Shown: one piece after another, positions 12,301 to 27,300 of the stretch
Layout of the letters: every line of letters starts with the position of its first letter
Position numbering within the stretch: position 1 is the first letter of the stretch
Source: Sclerurus mexicanus
Lineage: Eukaryota > Chordata > Aves > Passeriformes > Furnariidae
Length of the DNA stretch: 64,000 bases
Assembly: GCA_013396755.1 (NCBI GenBank)
Contig: VWZF01002968.1
Location: 2,690,590 to 2,754,589, forward strand
Direction of reading: 5' to 3'
Notes under the pieces: generated by a model
Seen by the model: only the letters and a program-made list of their open reading frames with translations
Told to the model about the DNA's origin: nothing
Databases searched by the model: none
Position numbers and translations under genes: made by a program

Positions 12301-15300
12301 CATCACCAGCTGGTTGAGGGAGGGGTTTGTCCTCCTCCCCTCTGTGGCAACCTCACCTCGGATATTGTGTACAGTTTTGGGTGCCACAATATAAGAAAGA
12401 TATTCAGCTATTAGTGTCTAAAGGATGGCAGCAAAGATGGTGAAGGGCCTTGAGGGGAAGCTCTATGAGAAGCAGCTGAGGGCACTTTGTGTGTTCAGCC
12501 TGGAGCAGAGGAGACTGAGGGGATGGGAAGAGGAAGGGCAGAGACTGATGTCTTCTCTGGTGATCAAGGAGGTGACCCGAGGGAATGGCCTGAAATAGTG
12601 TCAGTGAAGGTTTAGGTGGGATATTAGAAAAAGGTTGTTCACCCAGAGTGTGCTTAGGTGCTGGAACAGGCTCCCCAGGGAAGTGATCACAGCACCAAGG
12701 CTGACAGAGTTCAAGAAGTGTTTGGACTACACTCTCAGGCACACATGTGACTCTTTGGGATGGTCCTCTGCAGAGCTAAGAGTTGGACTTGATGATCCTT
12801 GTTGGGCCCTTCCAACTTGACATATTCTTTGATCCCAATAGTTCATTCATGCAATGTGTCAAAATGAACCATATTGCCAAAACTATATTGATAATGCATA
12901 GCTCTCTATTTAGTTTCATTTATCCCCACACATTGCTGTCTCTCATTATTATTTAGTGCCAGTGGGTGATTAGTACATTGTTTTGTTTTGTTTTGAAATG
13001 CAGGAGAGAATAAACTAATGCTGATCAGTAGAGTAATCATTTTGAGGAGATGATAAACTGACATTTTGCCCTAAGCCAAGAGTGTACAATGATTGAGACT
13101 GCATTATCTTCTGGCCTGGAATGACCAAAAGGGTAAGTCAATAGCTGTAGTCTCTTAAGGGCTTGATCCAGATTTCTTAATTTGGGACTAGAACAAAATC
13201 CAGCATGCGAGTCCCAATCAGCAATGTGGAATGCTTTTTTCTCTGTACCACCACCCATTCCAGGCAGCTGAAAACACAGGTAGCTGGTCTGATTAGCCTG
13301 AAATTGCATGGCCATTAAGAGTTTAGATACAATAGGTAGTCCAAAATGCCCTAGTCAGAAGAGATAAGTGATACAATCAATGAGTTTTGCCTAAAGCAGA
13401 ATTGCATGTTAGGAAACATTTTGGTACCTACCTGTAAATAGATACTTACACCTTTACCAAAAGTTTGTGCTTGTCTGACACATTATCAGTTTTGAACTTG
13501 TCAAAACACTTTTGTAAGTCGTAGCAGCTTCTCCTTTTTGCCTAATAGCATTGTGGTTAAAATACATACCCAGGCAGTTGAGAAGCTTTGTTTATAGCTC
13601 TCCTCAGCATGACATTCATTGAGTCACGTCCCAGGAAACCGCACTAGCTGTAAACCTAAAAGTTTGTACTACAGCTTACTTGGATCTTGGTTTACTTCCG
13701 TGTCGCATTCATTGTTGTGGCTTTTTTCTTTTCTTTCTTGCAGTAACTTCCCCTTCAAGTAAATGTACTACATCAACTGTCCATCTTCTGTTGCCATTAA
13801 TCTCCTTAGTCCTGCAGTGGTGGCTGGAATGCGAAACTTGAGGAATTTGATACTTTATGAGGGAAGAAATACCTGTTCTGTCTCAAACAATGTCTGTCCC
13901 CAAACTACTGATCATGGATTTTCCTTTCTTGTAATGCAAATGGTGTAAGATACGAGCAAAACAAGAAGGAAGGCTATCTTCATGGCTCCAGAGAGGTTGA
14001 AGAGTGCATTGTCCCAGAGTAGACAGAGAGGGGATCTCTGCTTAGACAGTTCAGGTTATCACATATGACATGCCCATAAACTGTAGCATTTCTGAGAGCC
14101 AAAACTGAAGAAAAACCAGCATTTTGCATGAAAAAAATTAATTCAAGAGTAAGTCATTGGGAGACAGAGAACTGACAGGAAACACAAGAGTCTTGATTGC
14201 TCTAAGAGTAGGACTGTACATGGCTGATGAGGTTTCTTCAGCAGCAAAACTGGTTTTGTAACTTAGTTTCCCCTGTGCTGTAGTCAGTGAGGACCTGCTT
14301 TAACTGTCAGCTCCCATCTAGCCCCAGCTTGGAGGGGTTTTCTGGGATTTAATCTTAGCTTGGTTTCATTTACTGCTCTGGTTTACTAATGCATGTAATT
14401 TATTTAATTGATGAATACCAAACATGCTACCTGAAATGGACCTTTTGGATTAAAGAATGGTAGGCGTCATCTCCTTTCACAAATGAATGTATAGTACTTG
14501 CGTATTTTAACTCTGTGTTAGAGGAACTACTCTAAATATTTAAAAGTAGTACTTAATACTTATCTCATGTATTATATTTTATTAATTACACAATCACATA
14601 ATTTAATTAGAATTAATTTTAGTAATTCCCTTTAATAATTGTGTACATGGCTTGATACTGCCTCATCCTACATAGGAATTTTGTCACTAAACTGATGCAA
14701 TTATTTTATTCGTGAAGGGTGCCACTTAGACATTGTACCACTTTGGATGCCATGACTGTAGTTACTACTGAAGTTCACAGTTCCGTGGTTTAACTCCTCT
14801 GCTGCGCTGTGCAAAGTTAAAGCTTGACTGTGGGTTATGGACAGCCTAAAGTTTGTGTATTCCCCCCAGAACAGATGTCATATGTTGTGTAGTCATGCAG
14901 CAAAATCTACTAGTGAATCAGGCAAAGAGTTAATATTTTCAGTTGAAGTGCTGGTTAAAGTGATGGTGTGATCATAGTACCTGTTATGTGTGCTAGAATA
15001 CCCGGTCCAGAGAACACTTAATGCCAGGTTTAAGTAGCCGTCACTTGACTGAATCATGCCATAGGAGTGACAGACCCGTTTGTTTCCAAGCTGAAAATTA
15101 ATTTTAAGTAATGTCTTTTAGCAATTAGCCAAATACATTTTTCTCTTAAACGTTCATATGTTAATGTGGGTTATTACTGGCATCTACTACGAGTTAGTAC
15201 TGGGTATGTACGTTTTCCCAATCATTGAGTTACAATACACATAGAATCCAGCGGCTTCTTACTCAAGTTATTGCATGTCTGTGTTTTGAATTGTTAAAAT

Positions 15301-18300
15301 GTTGAGGGAAGCTTTCAGAGCTGGCATGACCTAGGAGAACACACATCTTCTGCAACTGACTGAGCATTCAGGAAAGTTCATTGGGTGGTGGTGTATGTAC
15401 CCTGAGGAGGAAACATCCCTCATGTTCATCTTGGACAAAGGCAAAAAGTGTTCCCTGATACTTTGACTGTGAAATAAAGTAACAGTGGAAGATGACCAAA
15501 TATGTCACTGATTGTAGTGTTCTTTTCACTGACCTTCTGGGTCATGGATTTCAGAATGGTTTAAATATAGCTAAAAATTCTGATTGTGCTAGGACATGCT
15601 AGTATCCTGTGTCAGCGTGCCTTTCCTAGGAAGACTTTAAGACTTATTTTTTCCGTTTGGTTTGGGTTTGCTTCTTGTGTTTGTTTCTGGGTTTATTTGT
15701 TTTGGGTTTTTTGAGGGTGGTATTTGTTTTTATGTTTTCATCTGAGGGGTGTTTTTGTGTATGTTAAAATGTCTTCTTCAGACAATTTTCTTACAAGCTT
15801 TGTATCAACATTTTACTGCAAGTGGTAAGAGCTGAGTGCCTGTTTTCACATTGCAAATACATCTCAACCTTAGAGGCTATTTAGAAGCTCTCCCAGAAAG
15901 TACCTATGTGATCTCCTTCCAGCTACTGTGTCAGCATAAAAAAATCCACTATAAAAATGCTATCTTTTGTGGTACTAGGATAACAAGAAATTCTGAATCT
16001 GTCCTTTTGCATACTAAAAAACCTGAACAATAGTGTTGTTTGTACTGATACTGCTTATCTGCTGCCATCCATGACTGGTCTGCTTTTAATGGATAAGGTA
16101 TTTGCCAGATTTTAACCATTTTAAGGGGTGAAATCTTTCACTTTGCCTCATTATAGTATATTTGGGTTTTGTTTTTTAATGGCTTGAATCTTTTGAGAGT
16201 TGATGCCGAAAAACCTCGGGACAAAAGGAATGGCTAAGAGAACCTTATTTTTTGTATTTTAGCAGCAGGTATTTATTGCCAACGTTGGGGAGCTAGCCAG
16301 CTTGTGTTGGACAAACTAGCTCCCCTTGAAAGGTGCAAAACAAATCATTTATAGATTTCAGGTGCAGAGTTTCATCATCTAACATATATATTCATAACTA
16401 GGTGGAATCCAGGTGGAGCTTAGCCCGAGCTTTTGAGCCTCTTCTTTTGGCTCAACTGTTAGGTACTCTCCTCTTATTGCTTCATCCCCTGGTGGTCATT
16501 TTGATACTCTTCATCCTTGACCTGACCCAGATTCTTCAAGCGTACAAAGTCCTGGCTCTGAGCCTCCTGTATCTGCTTTAAACATCAAAATCTACTAGAT
16601 TTATGGCCTCGTATTCTATTGTTTTACGCCTACCGTTCTTTCTATAATGAACAGACTCTGATCTAAGCAGGACAGAACAGGACGTTGAACAGAACAGAAT
16701 AACAAGCTAAAACAAAATATCAGACAATTTTCTCCCCTAGCCCAGCAGAGCAAAATACTTTTTCTAATTCAGTTAACTCCTTGAAGTCTTGCTCTTGTTT
16801 CAGAGTGGAGCTTGGGCAAAATGACGTTCAATCAGGTATTAGTAGACTCAGTGGTTCAGAGTAGGAAGTTGAATGTCTACAGTCTAGTTCTTCATTCCAA
16901 ACAACGATCACTTAGGAATAGGTACAGGAATGTATCGTAAGAGTTCTGTGACTGAGATCAAAGTGGGCTGCAGCAAGGATACTGATTGTCAGTGCAGTGA
17001 GACAGACTGCACTGGGTGATCTGCCGTGATGGAAGGGATAGCTCTTTTGGGTAGCTGATTTGAATAAGCTGCATTCAGCCTACTCACAAGACACCTGGTG
17101 CTTTTGTCTTAGGACAGAGAGATGATAAGGTCAAAGCACACAAGCATGGCACCAAGAGGGTAAAAGTATCTTAATTCTAGTCTTGTTCAGTCACTGATCC
17201 TGCTTTGTTAGACTGGACAAATCATGACACTTCCTGTATGTGTCTCCTTACCTATAAAATTGGGATAATTGCATATGTTAGTCTGTTACACTACATTAAT
17301 GTTCAAAACCAAGAATTGAGAGGGTTTTTTGGGTATTGTTTTTTTTTTTCTGTCATGCTTTAAAATGTTGGATGTTATACTTCTTGCCGCCACCTTTTCT
17401 CCCTCCTCTTCCCCTCAGTAGAACCCACTAGAATAACCTGTATAAAAAACTATTGAATCCTTTCAATTCTTTGTGTTCACCAGGTGGACTTTTTTTTTGT
17501 TTGTTTCCCTGAATCTGATGGTTTAAATAATTTCAAAGACCAGGCAATTGAAGTGCAATCTTTACTGATTTGATGTGGACTTTTCTAGGTGTTCACCAGC
17601 TACCATAATTTTTAAGTTTTGTATGCAATAAGCATTAAAGCTGCTGATGTCTGGTAACGTATCTCGTATCTTAATCCCTTTTTTAAATAATTGGGTTATG
17701 TTTGAATATTCCCAATGATAAGGAATCTGCTCAAACTCCCATGAACTTTTACAAATGTCTCTTAAGGGTTCACTGGTTTCTTTGCTTACTTTCTTCCAAA
17801 CTTTGTGGATTTATGTTAAACAAACTATGTTCATGCAACCTTTGCTGATAACCAGTTTGGTTGTATGTTCAGCACATTGTTGCCACTAGCAAATAATTAA
17901 ATTCAGGGATAGACTGATTTTAAGTTTGTATGAGAGACCTGAAGGTCACTGACTTTAATGAGCATGATGAAGTTCACCACCTTTCATTATTAGGACCTTT
18001 TTAGAACAGTTTAGCTTTGGCAACAGACTGTATATCCTTAACTCCTTTTTTTGTGTTCATTTTGTGTCTCTGGGACACTTGTGCAAATTTCAAACTTCCT
18101 GTGAGAAGGCAGTGAACCAGGTAGCCTTTTTAGAAGAATATTAGCACTTATTTTAATTCTCAGGTACTTCTGAAAAGTTTTAAGTACTTAATTTTGCTCA
18201 AATTCTCTGTAAATAAAATAAAAGCTTCTTAGTTAGATAAGCGGATGTTTGGATCTCATCCACGTAATCCTGAAAATTCTGCCCTGCTGCTGTAATGACC

Positions 18301-21300
18301 AGCACATGCCTCTTATTTTGAGTTATTCGTTCACTTTTTGTATATTACGCTTGTGAGAATGTGAGGAGGAATATTTTAATATGTGAACATCTGTAGTTTT
18401 ACTGCTTTTCTTTTTGCTATGCCTCATAATTTTCTCTTAGTTCTGTCTTCTTCTGGGCTGAAGATCATAACTTTCATATATCTTTGCTTTCTGATCATAA
18501 CTTTTCTGTGTATCACTTATTATTAACGTGAAATTGTTCTTAATATGTGTGATTATTCCTGTTTTCTACTTCCCTTCATTTCTGAGGCTTCTAGCACAGT
18601 TCGTTCTTCCTGCTTTGACTGTCATTTTACAAATCCAGAGCACAGGATGTATTTACATGTCTTCATCTTCACACTGTGTGTGCTGCGATAGCCAAACAGG
18701 GCTAGAATTAGCAATCATTGATTTTCTTCTGAATTTACATCTTTAATCACAGTCCTCTGATTCTTTCAGCTTCTTTTTACTCAAACCATTTCTGTTAGTG
18801 TCGTTCTCCATTCCCTTCCTCACTCCCATATTTGCTGCTGGTATCTGTTTTTATATCTGCTGTTCTTTGCTAGACAATAACTGCATCCTCCTATTATTTT
18901 AGTTGAGCAGTTTTTTCAGTGCTTTTTTTTCATGTGTGTTTCTGTAGAAACAACCAGATCTGTTATAGCTCTTGATAAGTTTCTTTACTTAGTCATTACT
19001 ATAAAATTCTGATATGTTGTCAATATTTTTTCTTTTCACTTTTCCTTTGTATTTATATGGGTTTTTTCTTAATGTTTTTCACATTCTAGGCACAACATAG
19101 GCTTTCCCATTGTAGAATGTTCCTCTGAAGGAGACTTTATTCTTTCCAAACCACCAGACACAGGGGGACTAATCTCTTTTGGCACTGTAGCTGAACAGTT
19201 GGTGTATGAATTGGGCAATCCTCAGCGCTATCTTTTACCAGATGTTACATGTGACTTTTCCCAAGTTTCCATCACTGAAATTCCAGGTTAGTCCTCTTAC
19301 ATGTAAAGAGATCTGTCAATGAATTGTGTTATGAAACTAAAGTAGCTACTTTAATTTCCATGTTGTCTATGCATATTTTTTGTTAAATCAGTTCCTTAGA
19401 GTGTGATACTGTATTAAACTGATCTTTTCAAGGACTTATAGAAATTTTGAACATACATATCTTTCTGCCTGGCTAATTTATATCTTTGATCGCTACTCCT
19501 TTTGCTTTACTTTTTAATGCATGCCTTACACCTACCAAGTCCTTGAACTATATATTCAGTATGAACAACATTGAGACAGCTCCACTTGATTTCAGTATTT
19601 TTTTAAACTGCAGCTCAATTTCTTTTCTGAAAAAAAAAAAAGAGTTTTGTCCATGTTTTAATGTAGGGCATTTTAAGTGTTAGTAACAGTGGAAAGCTGT
19701 GTCTTTCAAAGCACTACTTGGTAATGGTGTTTTTCTTAGACATTTAGGTGAACCATCTTAAGTGGTAGAAGCATGCTTAGGCACAGGATTTCCACCAGAG
19801 AATCTGTGTTTGAAAAAGTCCATTTGTTATCCTCAAAACACTTAACCTCCTTTAGTCTAAAGATGGATATAATGTATGTTCAGGATTTAGCTTCAAAAGC
19901 AAAACAAACAAAAACCCTCCCAAGCTTAAGAGATTTTAAGATCTGCAGTTTGAGCAAGACAGTTTGAAAAAAAATTTATCTACAGTTATTTAATGTTTGT
20001 TACTGCATCTATGTTATATCCTTTTTCATTCAAATGAAACTTATCTGTGGCAGTATGCTGAATGCCTTTATAAGGCTTTGAACAATAGAAATCTCAAATA
20101 TTTACTGTGATAAAACTGAAAATGCTGTAACATAAAAAATATTTTACTTTAATAATAGAATTTCTATAAAATGGTGAAGCTTCTGGTCATGCAGCATAAC
20201 CAAGTGGCAATCTGATAAGGGCAGCTTGCTACTCTAAGCCCCCTAGTCTTTTTTAAAAAAAAAAAAACCAAAGAAACAAACCCTAACCTTCCTGTGAACT
20301 TTTAGCTTGCAAATGACCTGATATGACATGTTTGAACTTAAAATGAACTTTCACATGAACTTTCAGTTAGCCCTTTTAGAAATACAACAGATGGAAAATG
20401 GGCAGATTTCTTAAATGTTTTCAGTTTGAAGTGCTTTGACACGTACACCAGTAAAAACAGGCAAGCTATCTATTTTTGCTGTTTACATGGCCAATTTTAT
20501 TGTCCTGCTGGATTACTTGCAGTGTTTGAACTGAGAGGTGCTTCTGTTTTTCTTTTTGTCAGTGGATGCCATGCATTTGGTTTTGTGGGACTTTTCTTTG
20601 TATTACTCCTTCACCTGAAATAAAAAACTCTTCCAGATCTTCACCCTGACTGGAGGGATATAGTTCTGTGTTCAGACAGTTAAATTAGCCTCATGTCAAT
20701 CTTGCAGAGACCGTGATGATGTTATTTGAGTGACTCGGAAAATTTGTACTAGTCGCATTTACAGTTTGAATATGTTCTGATCTGGTCTTTTCAGAATATT
20801 TGTATAAAGCTTTGAACTGCTTCCTGAATATTTGCTAGCACAGGTTAGGTGAACTGTAGTATAATTCTGTCTCTCTGACATGAGGTGCTGATCCTGCACT
20901 GCTAATTTTAAAGGAGTTGCACCTATTGATTTTCTCCAGTTCAAGCTTGAACCTGATGCCAAAACAGCAATTTTTTCCTTTTTTTTTTTTTTTTGCATTA
21001 ATATCCCTAACACTGAATGTATATTGAGGCTGTTCTCTTTCTGTTATGGACAAGAAAGCTAAAGCTAGCTTAGTAAGTGAAGAGATAACTTATCAGCAAA
21101 TAAGGTCTCACTTATTTCTCACCTTCATTTGCTTCTTTGCCAAGTGAGGGACTGCAGTCCACTCCAGCCAGCTATAGTAAATTGTATGCTCTGTGTGTGT
21201 GTGCACAGTAACTGGCTATTAAGTGGAAAATAACTATTGAGTCTGAAGTCCTAAGGCTGCTTTCTGTGTTAAGTATTTTTTAAGTGCATGAATAAACATT

Positions 21301-24300
21301 TCAATCACCCTTTTAAAAGGCTCACGGAAGTCATAAATTTAGTCACTAGTTTGCTGTTCTTCTTTCTAAGGCAGGAAGGACTGTTTTGTGAAAGGTTGTC
21401 TCATCTGTGGCAGTACAGCTATCAACAATTTACTTTTTAATTAAGTGCATTTGATTAATATGTATCACAAAAGAATGTCTTTGAAGTTATATTGAAGAAG
21501 CTTAAATACTGATTTTTTTTTATCACTGTAGGTTTTGATGGTGGAGCAGTAAAAGTGAGTGGAGCAAAAGGATCGCCTCCTTCAACATTTTATAAGGTAT
21601 TACCTCATTCAGTGGAGTGTAAGATATCCTCATCCTCTCTGCCCCAGGAGTAAAAGAAAGAAGAGAAAAGTTTAACAAGACAAACCTTATGCGATACATT
21701 AAAACTTGATAATTTGTATAATGTTAGTAAGTGTATATTTGTGTAGATAATTATTGTCTGAGAGCATTTATAGCATACCAGTACCAAATTCTATATAATT
21801 TCATAATCTCTTTATTGTTAGGTAAATGCCACTTATCTTGATGGCTTCAGAGCTACTGCTGTCTGTCCAGTGGGAGGTCCAAAGTCAGTACAAAAAGGAA
21901 AACGCACTGCGGAAAGTATTCTGCAAAGGTTAGTATTTGAGTCTTGGGAGAGATTCTGGCTCCTTTTTTTTTTCCTTCACTATAATGAAAATAGAACTGT
22001 GGCACGTGCTGTCAACATTATTAAGCTTGTAAGGACCCTTGAAGATTGTAGTTTTTGTATTGGGAGGGCATTTCAAGATTTAAGTAACTGGCTCAGGGAA
22101 CCTGCTTTCAACATATAACTACCCTTGAGCTACCTTTGACAGAGCAACAAAGGTATCAAATACATTTGGAAATAGATGGTTGGACAGTGGAGAGAAACCC
22201 AAATTAGTGAGGAAAAAACTGTGATTCAGATTAAAATTTGTTAGATGTCAGAGAGAAACCCACGTCTAACTAGTTTTCACCAATTTTTGCAGAACTTTTT
22301 ATCAGAAATCTTAGTGCTATGAAATGCAGGCAGCTTACCAAGTTTGTGTTTGAAACACAATTATCTTAGTACCTTGTAAAATGTTCTAGCAAAAAAAAAA
22401 AGATTGGTCACATTTCTACTGTTTTAAGACAGACTGATAAACTTTTCATTGTATTGTCATGCCAGTATATTTGGTAAAGGAGGGAGTCCTCTTAAATATA
22501 ATTCCATATGCTCATAGGAGTCTCTGAGCACTTATTCCAATAGCCCCCAGTCTTTCTAGTTATGAGATCCATTTCCTTGTACCATGTTTTATATAAAGCT
22601 TCTGCCTGCCATCATGTTAGCAGACCCATGCAGTAAGCGGGATAGTTAGAAATGCAGGGTTTACTGTGAACTTAGAGTGACTGCTCATGTGCCTGTGTGC
22701 AGCACTGTGATGAAGAAGGACTTGTCTGACTTCCCTAAAAAGACACAACAGATGACAGCTGACTGATAGGGGACGTGTAAATGGTGCCAGTGCTAAAAGC
22801 GTATGCGTCCAAGAGCTACTGAGAAAATCAAATGATGGAAAAAACCCTTCAGGAGGTGTTAAATACAAAGAGTTGGGAACTCGGAAACTCTGAAAAGCAA
22901 CTTTTCTAAAAGCTAGGTGATTACTTTAGGAAAAAAGTAGAATTGTGTATTTTCCCTTTCATGTTTGCTCTTGGACATTATTTGAGATGGGACTACATGT
23001 CTTCTGTCTGATCGAAACAGCTTGTATTGCTGCTGCATCTGTGACCTCTAGAAAGTTAATTCAGCCTGCTTGCTGTGCTTCCCTGAGCAATCCCAAGAAG
23101 AAAGCTGATGTAAGGTAGTCGAAGGCTGGTTAACTACTTTGATAAGTGGCCTATAGCCCATGAGGCATGCCTATGGCATGTTCTGTGTGTTAAAAATCAC
23201 AATATACAAAAATACATTCTTCTCAAATGCAGTCTTAAACAGCTTACATATGTGAAATTTTTTATTTGGTATGTTCAAAAGGTACGTGTATGTCAGCTTA
23301 GATAGAGAGTAAGAATTAAGCTGTACCGATCCCTCTCAGACAATATTCTGCCAGCAGTGATAGCTCTTTAGGAGACATTGACTTCAGCTCTTTCAACAGT
23401 TTCTGTTCCTGAATCATCAGGGTTGGAAGAGACCTTTAAGATCATCAAGTCCATCTGTCAACCCAGCACTATCAGTGTAACCCCTAAACCACTAAACCGC
23501 ATGGCCCAGCGCCAGATCCAGACAGCTGTTAAATACCTCCAGGGATGGTGACTCCACCACCTCCCTGGGCAACCTGTTTCAATGCTGACCACCCAACAGT
23601 GAAAAATCTTTTTTCTGATACCTAATTTGAATCTCCCCTGTCTCAGCTTTAGGCTGTTTCCTCTAGTCCTTTCACTGTACGCATGGTAGAAGTGACTGAT
23701 TGACACATCACTACAACCTCCTTCCAAGTAGTTGTACAAAGTGATGAGGTCCCCCTGAGTCGCCTTCTTCATGAAACTAAACAACCTCAGCTCCCTGAGC
23801 CGTTCCTCATGGGACATGCTTTCTAGACCCTTCCACAGGCCTTGCTGCCCTTCTCTGGGCACACTTCAGTACCTCAATGCAATTTTTAAAGTGAGAGGCC
23901 CAGAACTGAACACAGTACTTGAGGTGTGGCCTCACTAATGCTGAGTGTAGGGGAATGATCACTTCCCTAGTCCTGCTGGATAGACATCTTGATACAAGTC
24001 ACCTGGCCTTCTTGGCCACCTGGGCACACTGCAGGCTCATGTTCAGCTGGCTGTCAGCCAGCACCCCCAAGTCCCTTTCTGCTGAACAACTCTCATGCCG
24101 TTTTTCCCGACAGCCTGTAGTGCTGCATTGGGTTGCTGTGAGTCAAGTGCAGGACCCAGCACTTCACCTCATTGAATGAACTTCATGCAAATACCCTTAT
24201 CCCATTTGTGGTCTGTCCAGGTCTCTCTGTTTCAGGAGAATATTCTAAGGACATAATCTTTCAGCTAGCCAGCTTTCAGTCTGCTCTAGGTTAAATTCTG

Positions 24301-27300
24301 CCCCGTAGTCTAATGGCAACAAGTGTAGAATAAAGGGCACAAATTAAAGGTACTTCATTTATACAGGTCAAATGAGTTCTCAGGCTAAGATAATAAGCAG
24401 CTTTGACAGGTTGTAATATGGCTTCTTTAATTTCTTTCTTGCACACTTCTACTTTATTTGTTCATTATTGAAAGCTGGAGAGATTTGGCAGTACATATAT
24501 GAAGAAGTCTTTTTTGGAGTCATCTTTGGTGTCCTTTTATTTTTGATGATTCTCTGTTGCATTACGAACACACATGAGAGGGCTAAAAATTATCCACAGA
24601 ATGCATTTTGAACTGTAATATCTCTTAACTGTAATATTTGTAGATAAATAATTTAAGATTACTACACACACAGTTTGCAAACTTACCTTAAATGAGGTAT
24701 CTGTCTTTTTTCCTTTTGTCTCATCAAAAATAAAGGTGACCTCACTTGTGGTACATGAACCACCTTCATCTCTTGACAGCAATTAGAAAATTACGTTTTG
24801 TATTTAAGTCCTTTACATTGCTTATTTTTTTTCAGGTGCTATTCTAATATTTATGATAAAAATGATGTATTAGCAGTGTCTTCAAAATGTTCCAGCAATG
24901 CAAAGTATTTTTCTTATCCTAACATTATTCCAGTGTTTTAAGAGATAAAATCTTTTATCCATCTGGAAGGGTGCCAGATTAAGATTCTTGGGAAACCAGT
25001 TTAGAGTCTTCAAAATTTAACTTATTTTTTCAGTCTGCAACATGTTAACAAGTTGGAGTGTTTTTAACAATTGGATCCTTTAAAACTTTTTTCTAACTTT
25101 TTTTACTGTGGGTTTTTTATTTTCATTATTTTGGACTTCATACTTAAAAAACTATAGTAATTTTCAGTGTTAGTACTTGACAGTTGGACTGTTTTTTCTG
25201 ACTTGTTGCAAATTTAATATTTCTCAAAACCCAGTATTAATTCCTGACTCTTAAAGTAGTATGTGTTTTCATGGTGTATGAAAAGGTAATGTTCATACTC
25301 TTTATTGTGATTGGACAAACTAGGCACTTGACACAATGTGCTTTGTGGTGGGAATATCCTATTTACAGAAGGAGTTTGAGAGATTTCAGTGTAAGACTCG
25401 AAAGGCACAAGTGATGAAGAAACATGCTCTTTAAAACATCATATGCTTTTTGGCATTTGAGTTGTATGTTCAGTAATTCCAAATAAACATCTTTTAGATT
25501 TGAATAAGAGTTCCTTCTTCACTTTGAGATTTTTTTTTTTTCATCATTGGTGCCTATGATGTAACAAGGTTGTTTCATGTATTTATTGGTAGTTTGTAAT
25601 GCTTCATAGTAGAAACAGTTACAAACTGAATTAGCAACCCAGGAAGATTGCATATACTGTAATGACATTTAAAGCTATCTTTGTTTCAAAGATAACAGTA
25701 AGAACTGAAATCCATTTATTTGTTTTTGCCTATCATGTTTCAAATAATTTGAATAAACAAAGGGCTCAGTTTGAAACCTAGGGATAAATTCGTAGGCATG
25801 ACTTCCTTGTCAGTAATCACTTGATTTGTAGTTTTTCAGATATAGTTGTTTAGTGTAAAGTATTCATGGTGCAGTTTACATGACAGAACTAACTTCTGTG
25901 GACCACACAGGACTACTTCACATAATTGTTTTGGGGCAGTTAACTAATAAAAAAAAATCATTTGTTGCAGGACTCGTCTTATTTTCAGTCAGCTTGGTTA
26001 TGAAGATTACAGTGCAGTTAACATACAGGTTTTGGGGTCTGAAGATACATATGGACCTCATGCTAGAAGGAGTATAGATGGTGTAAGTATTCAGTAGAGT
26101 GTTCTTAAACTTTTACTGACCTCTTTTAATCTTTCCGCATTGTTATCTTTTTCCACAACTTTAAAGAAAGTCATTATCATCTTGGGAATTTCACCCCTTC
26201 ATGTTGCAAAGAATTCAGTGTCACTACTTAGTGTACAAAATTAACACTGACAAGGTCTTTGCAGTATTGGGTCTTCCAGAAGCACTGATATGAAATCTTA
26301 TGAAAATGTTGTTGTAGTCTGTTCTAATGTTGTTCATCTGAAGAAATATCTTGTCATAAATAATATCATAATATCAACTTGAATTGCATTAGATGTAATG
26401 CTAAAAGACTATATTATAAATATTGGAGAGTCAGGAGATGTCAGTGTTATTGTTGTCTGCACAGCTTTAAAACTGTCTGTGAGTACTGCTTGTGAAATAA
26501 TCTTCAGCTATGTAATTCTGCATTTTATTTTGCGACTGAATAATTTCATCTCTAAGAACATGAATGATGGCCATAGCCACTGCAGCTGTGATATCCGTGG
26601 TCTGTTTTCCTAATCTAGGGTATGAAAGTGCTTTTTAAAAGAAAAATGTAAATCTTGTCCTCACTTACATGCACTTTAAATATTTAGACAGCTTAGTTTG
26701 TTCCAAAACAGTAGCATTTAATTCTTCTTTGTCAGTGGCAGTCTTGGAAAACCCTTTAAGGTACACGTGGCAAAACTCAGCTCTAAGTTTGTTTTTAGCA
26801 GTGACACTTAAGAGCTGACAATTTTTGTGTATAGAAAAAAAGAATGTGATGTGGAGAAGGACAGTGAAGTTCTTACTATTGAAATTAAGTGTTCTTAGAA
26901 ATTGGTCAAGTTACATTTGCAGCTATTCATTTCAGTGCTTGAGTTTCAGTTTCCTTCTGCACGGCAGCAAGAGTTGCTTCCTGAAGACTGAGCTTTATAA
27001 TGTGGTCTTTTGCATTTGAAGTGTGTTACTAAGATTGCAGAATCAAAGTTTTGAAACATAAGAACAGATGTTCCAGGTGTTGAACTTGTCTGTGTTCTGT
27101 TCATACGAGCCCCTTGTGATTCTGTATTGTCGTATATTAATTAAATTGTTACATGGGAAGTTGTCAATGTATAGAGTAAATAATGAGTTGAAGAGCAGTT
27201 TCTCTTTTCCCATTGTGCAGTTTGCCTTGCTTACAGAAAATTAAAGAAATTTTTCAAATGAAATTGAGTATTTGTAGTATTTTCTGTATTTCCAGCCTCG

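Larger units (their letters stand above)
8184..19089 (+). other. 10.9-kb intron after window exon 6
   Basis: A GT-AG intron carrying the CR1 copy at 11530-12835 and the LTR-like segment at 16204-16726. The stretches 8184-11529, 12836-16203 and 16727-19089 show only AT-rich sequence, short simple repeats and unsupported ORFs. A minus-strand open stretch at 8882-9301 has no recognisable protein similarity. Confidence 0.85.
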
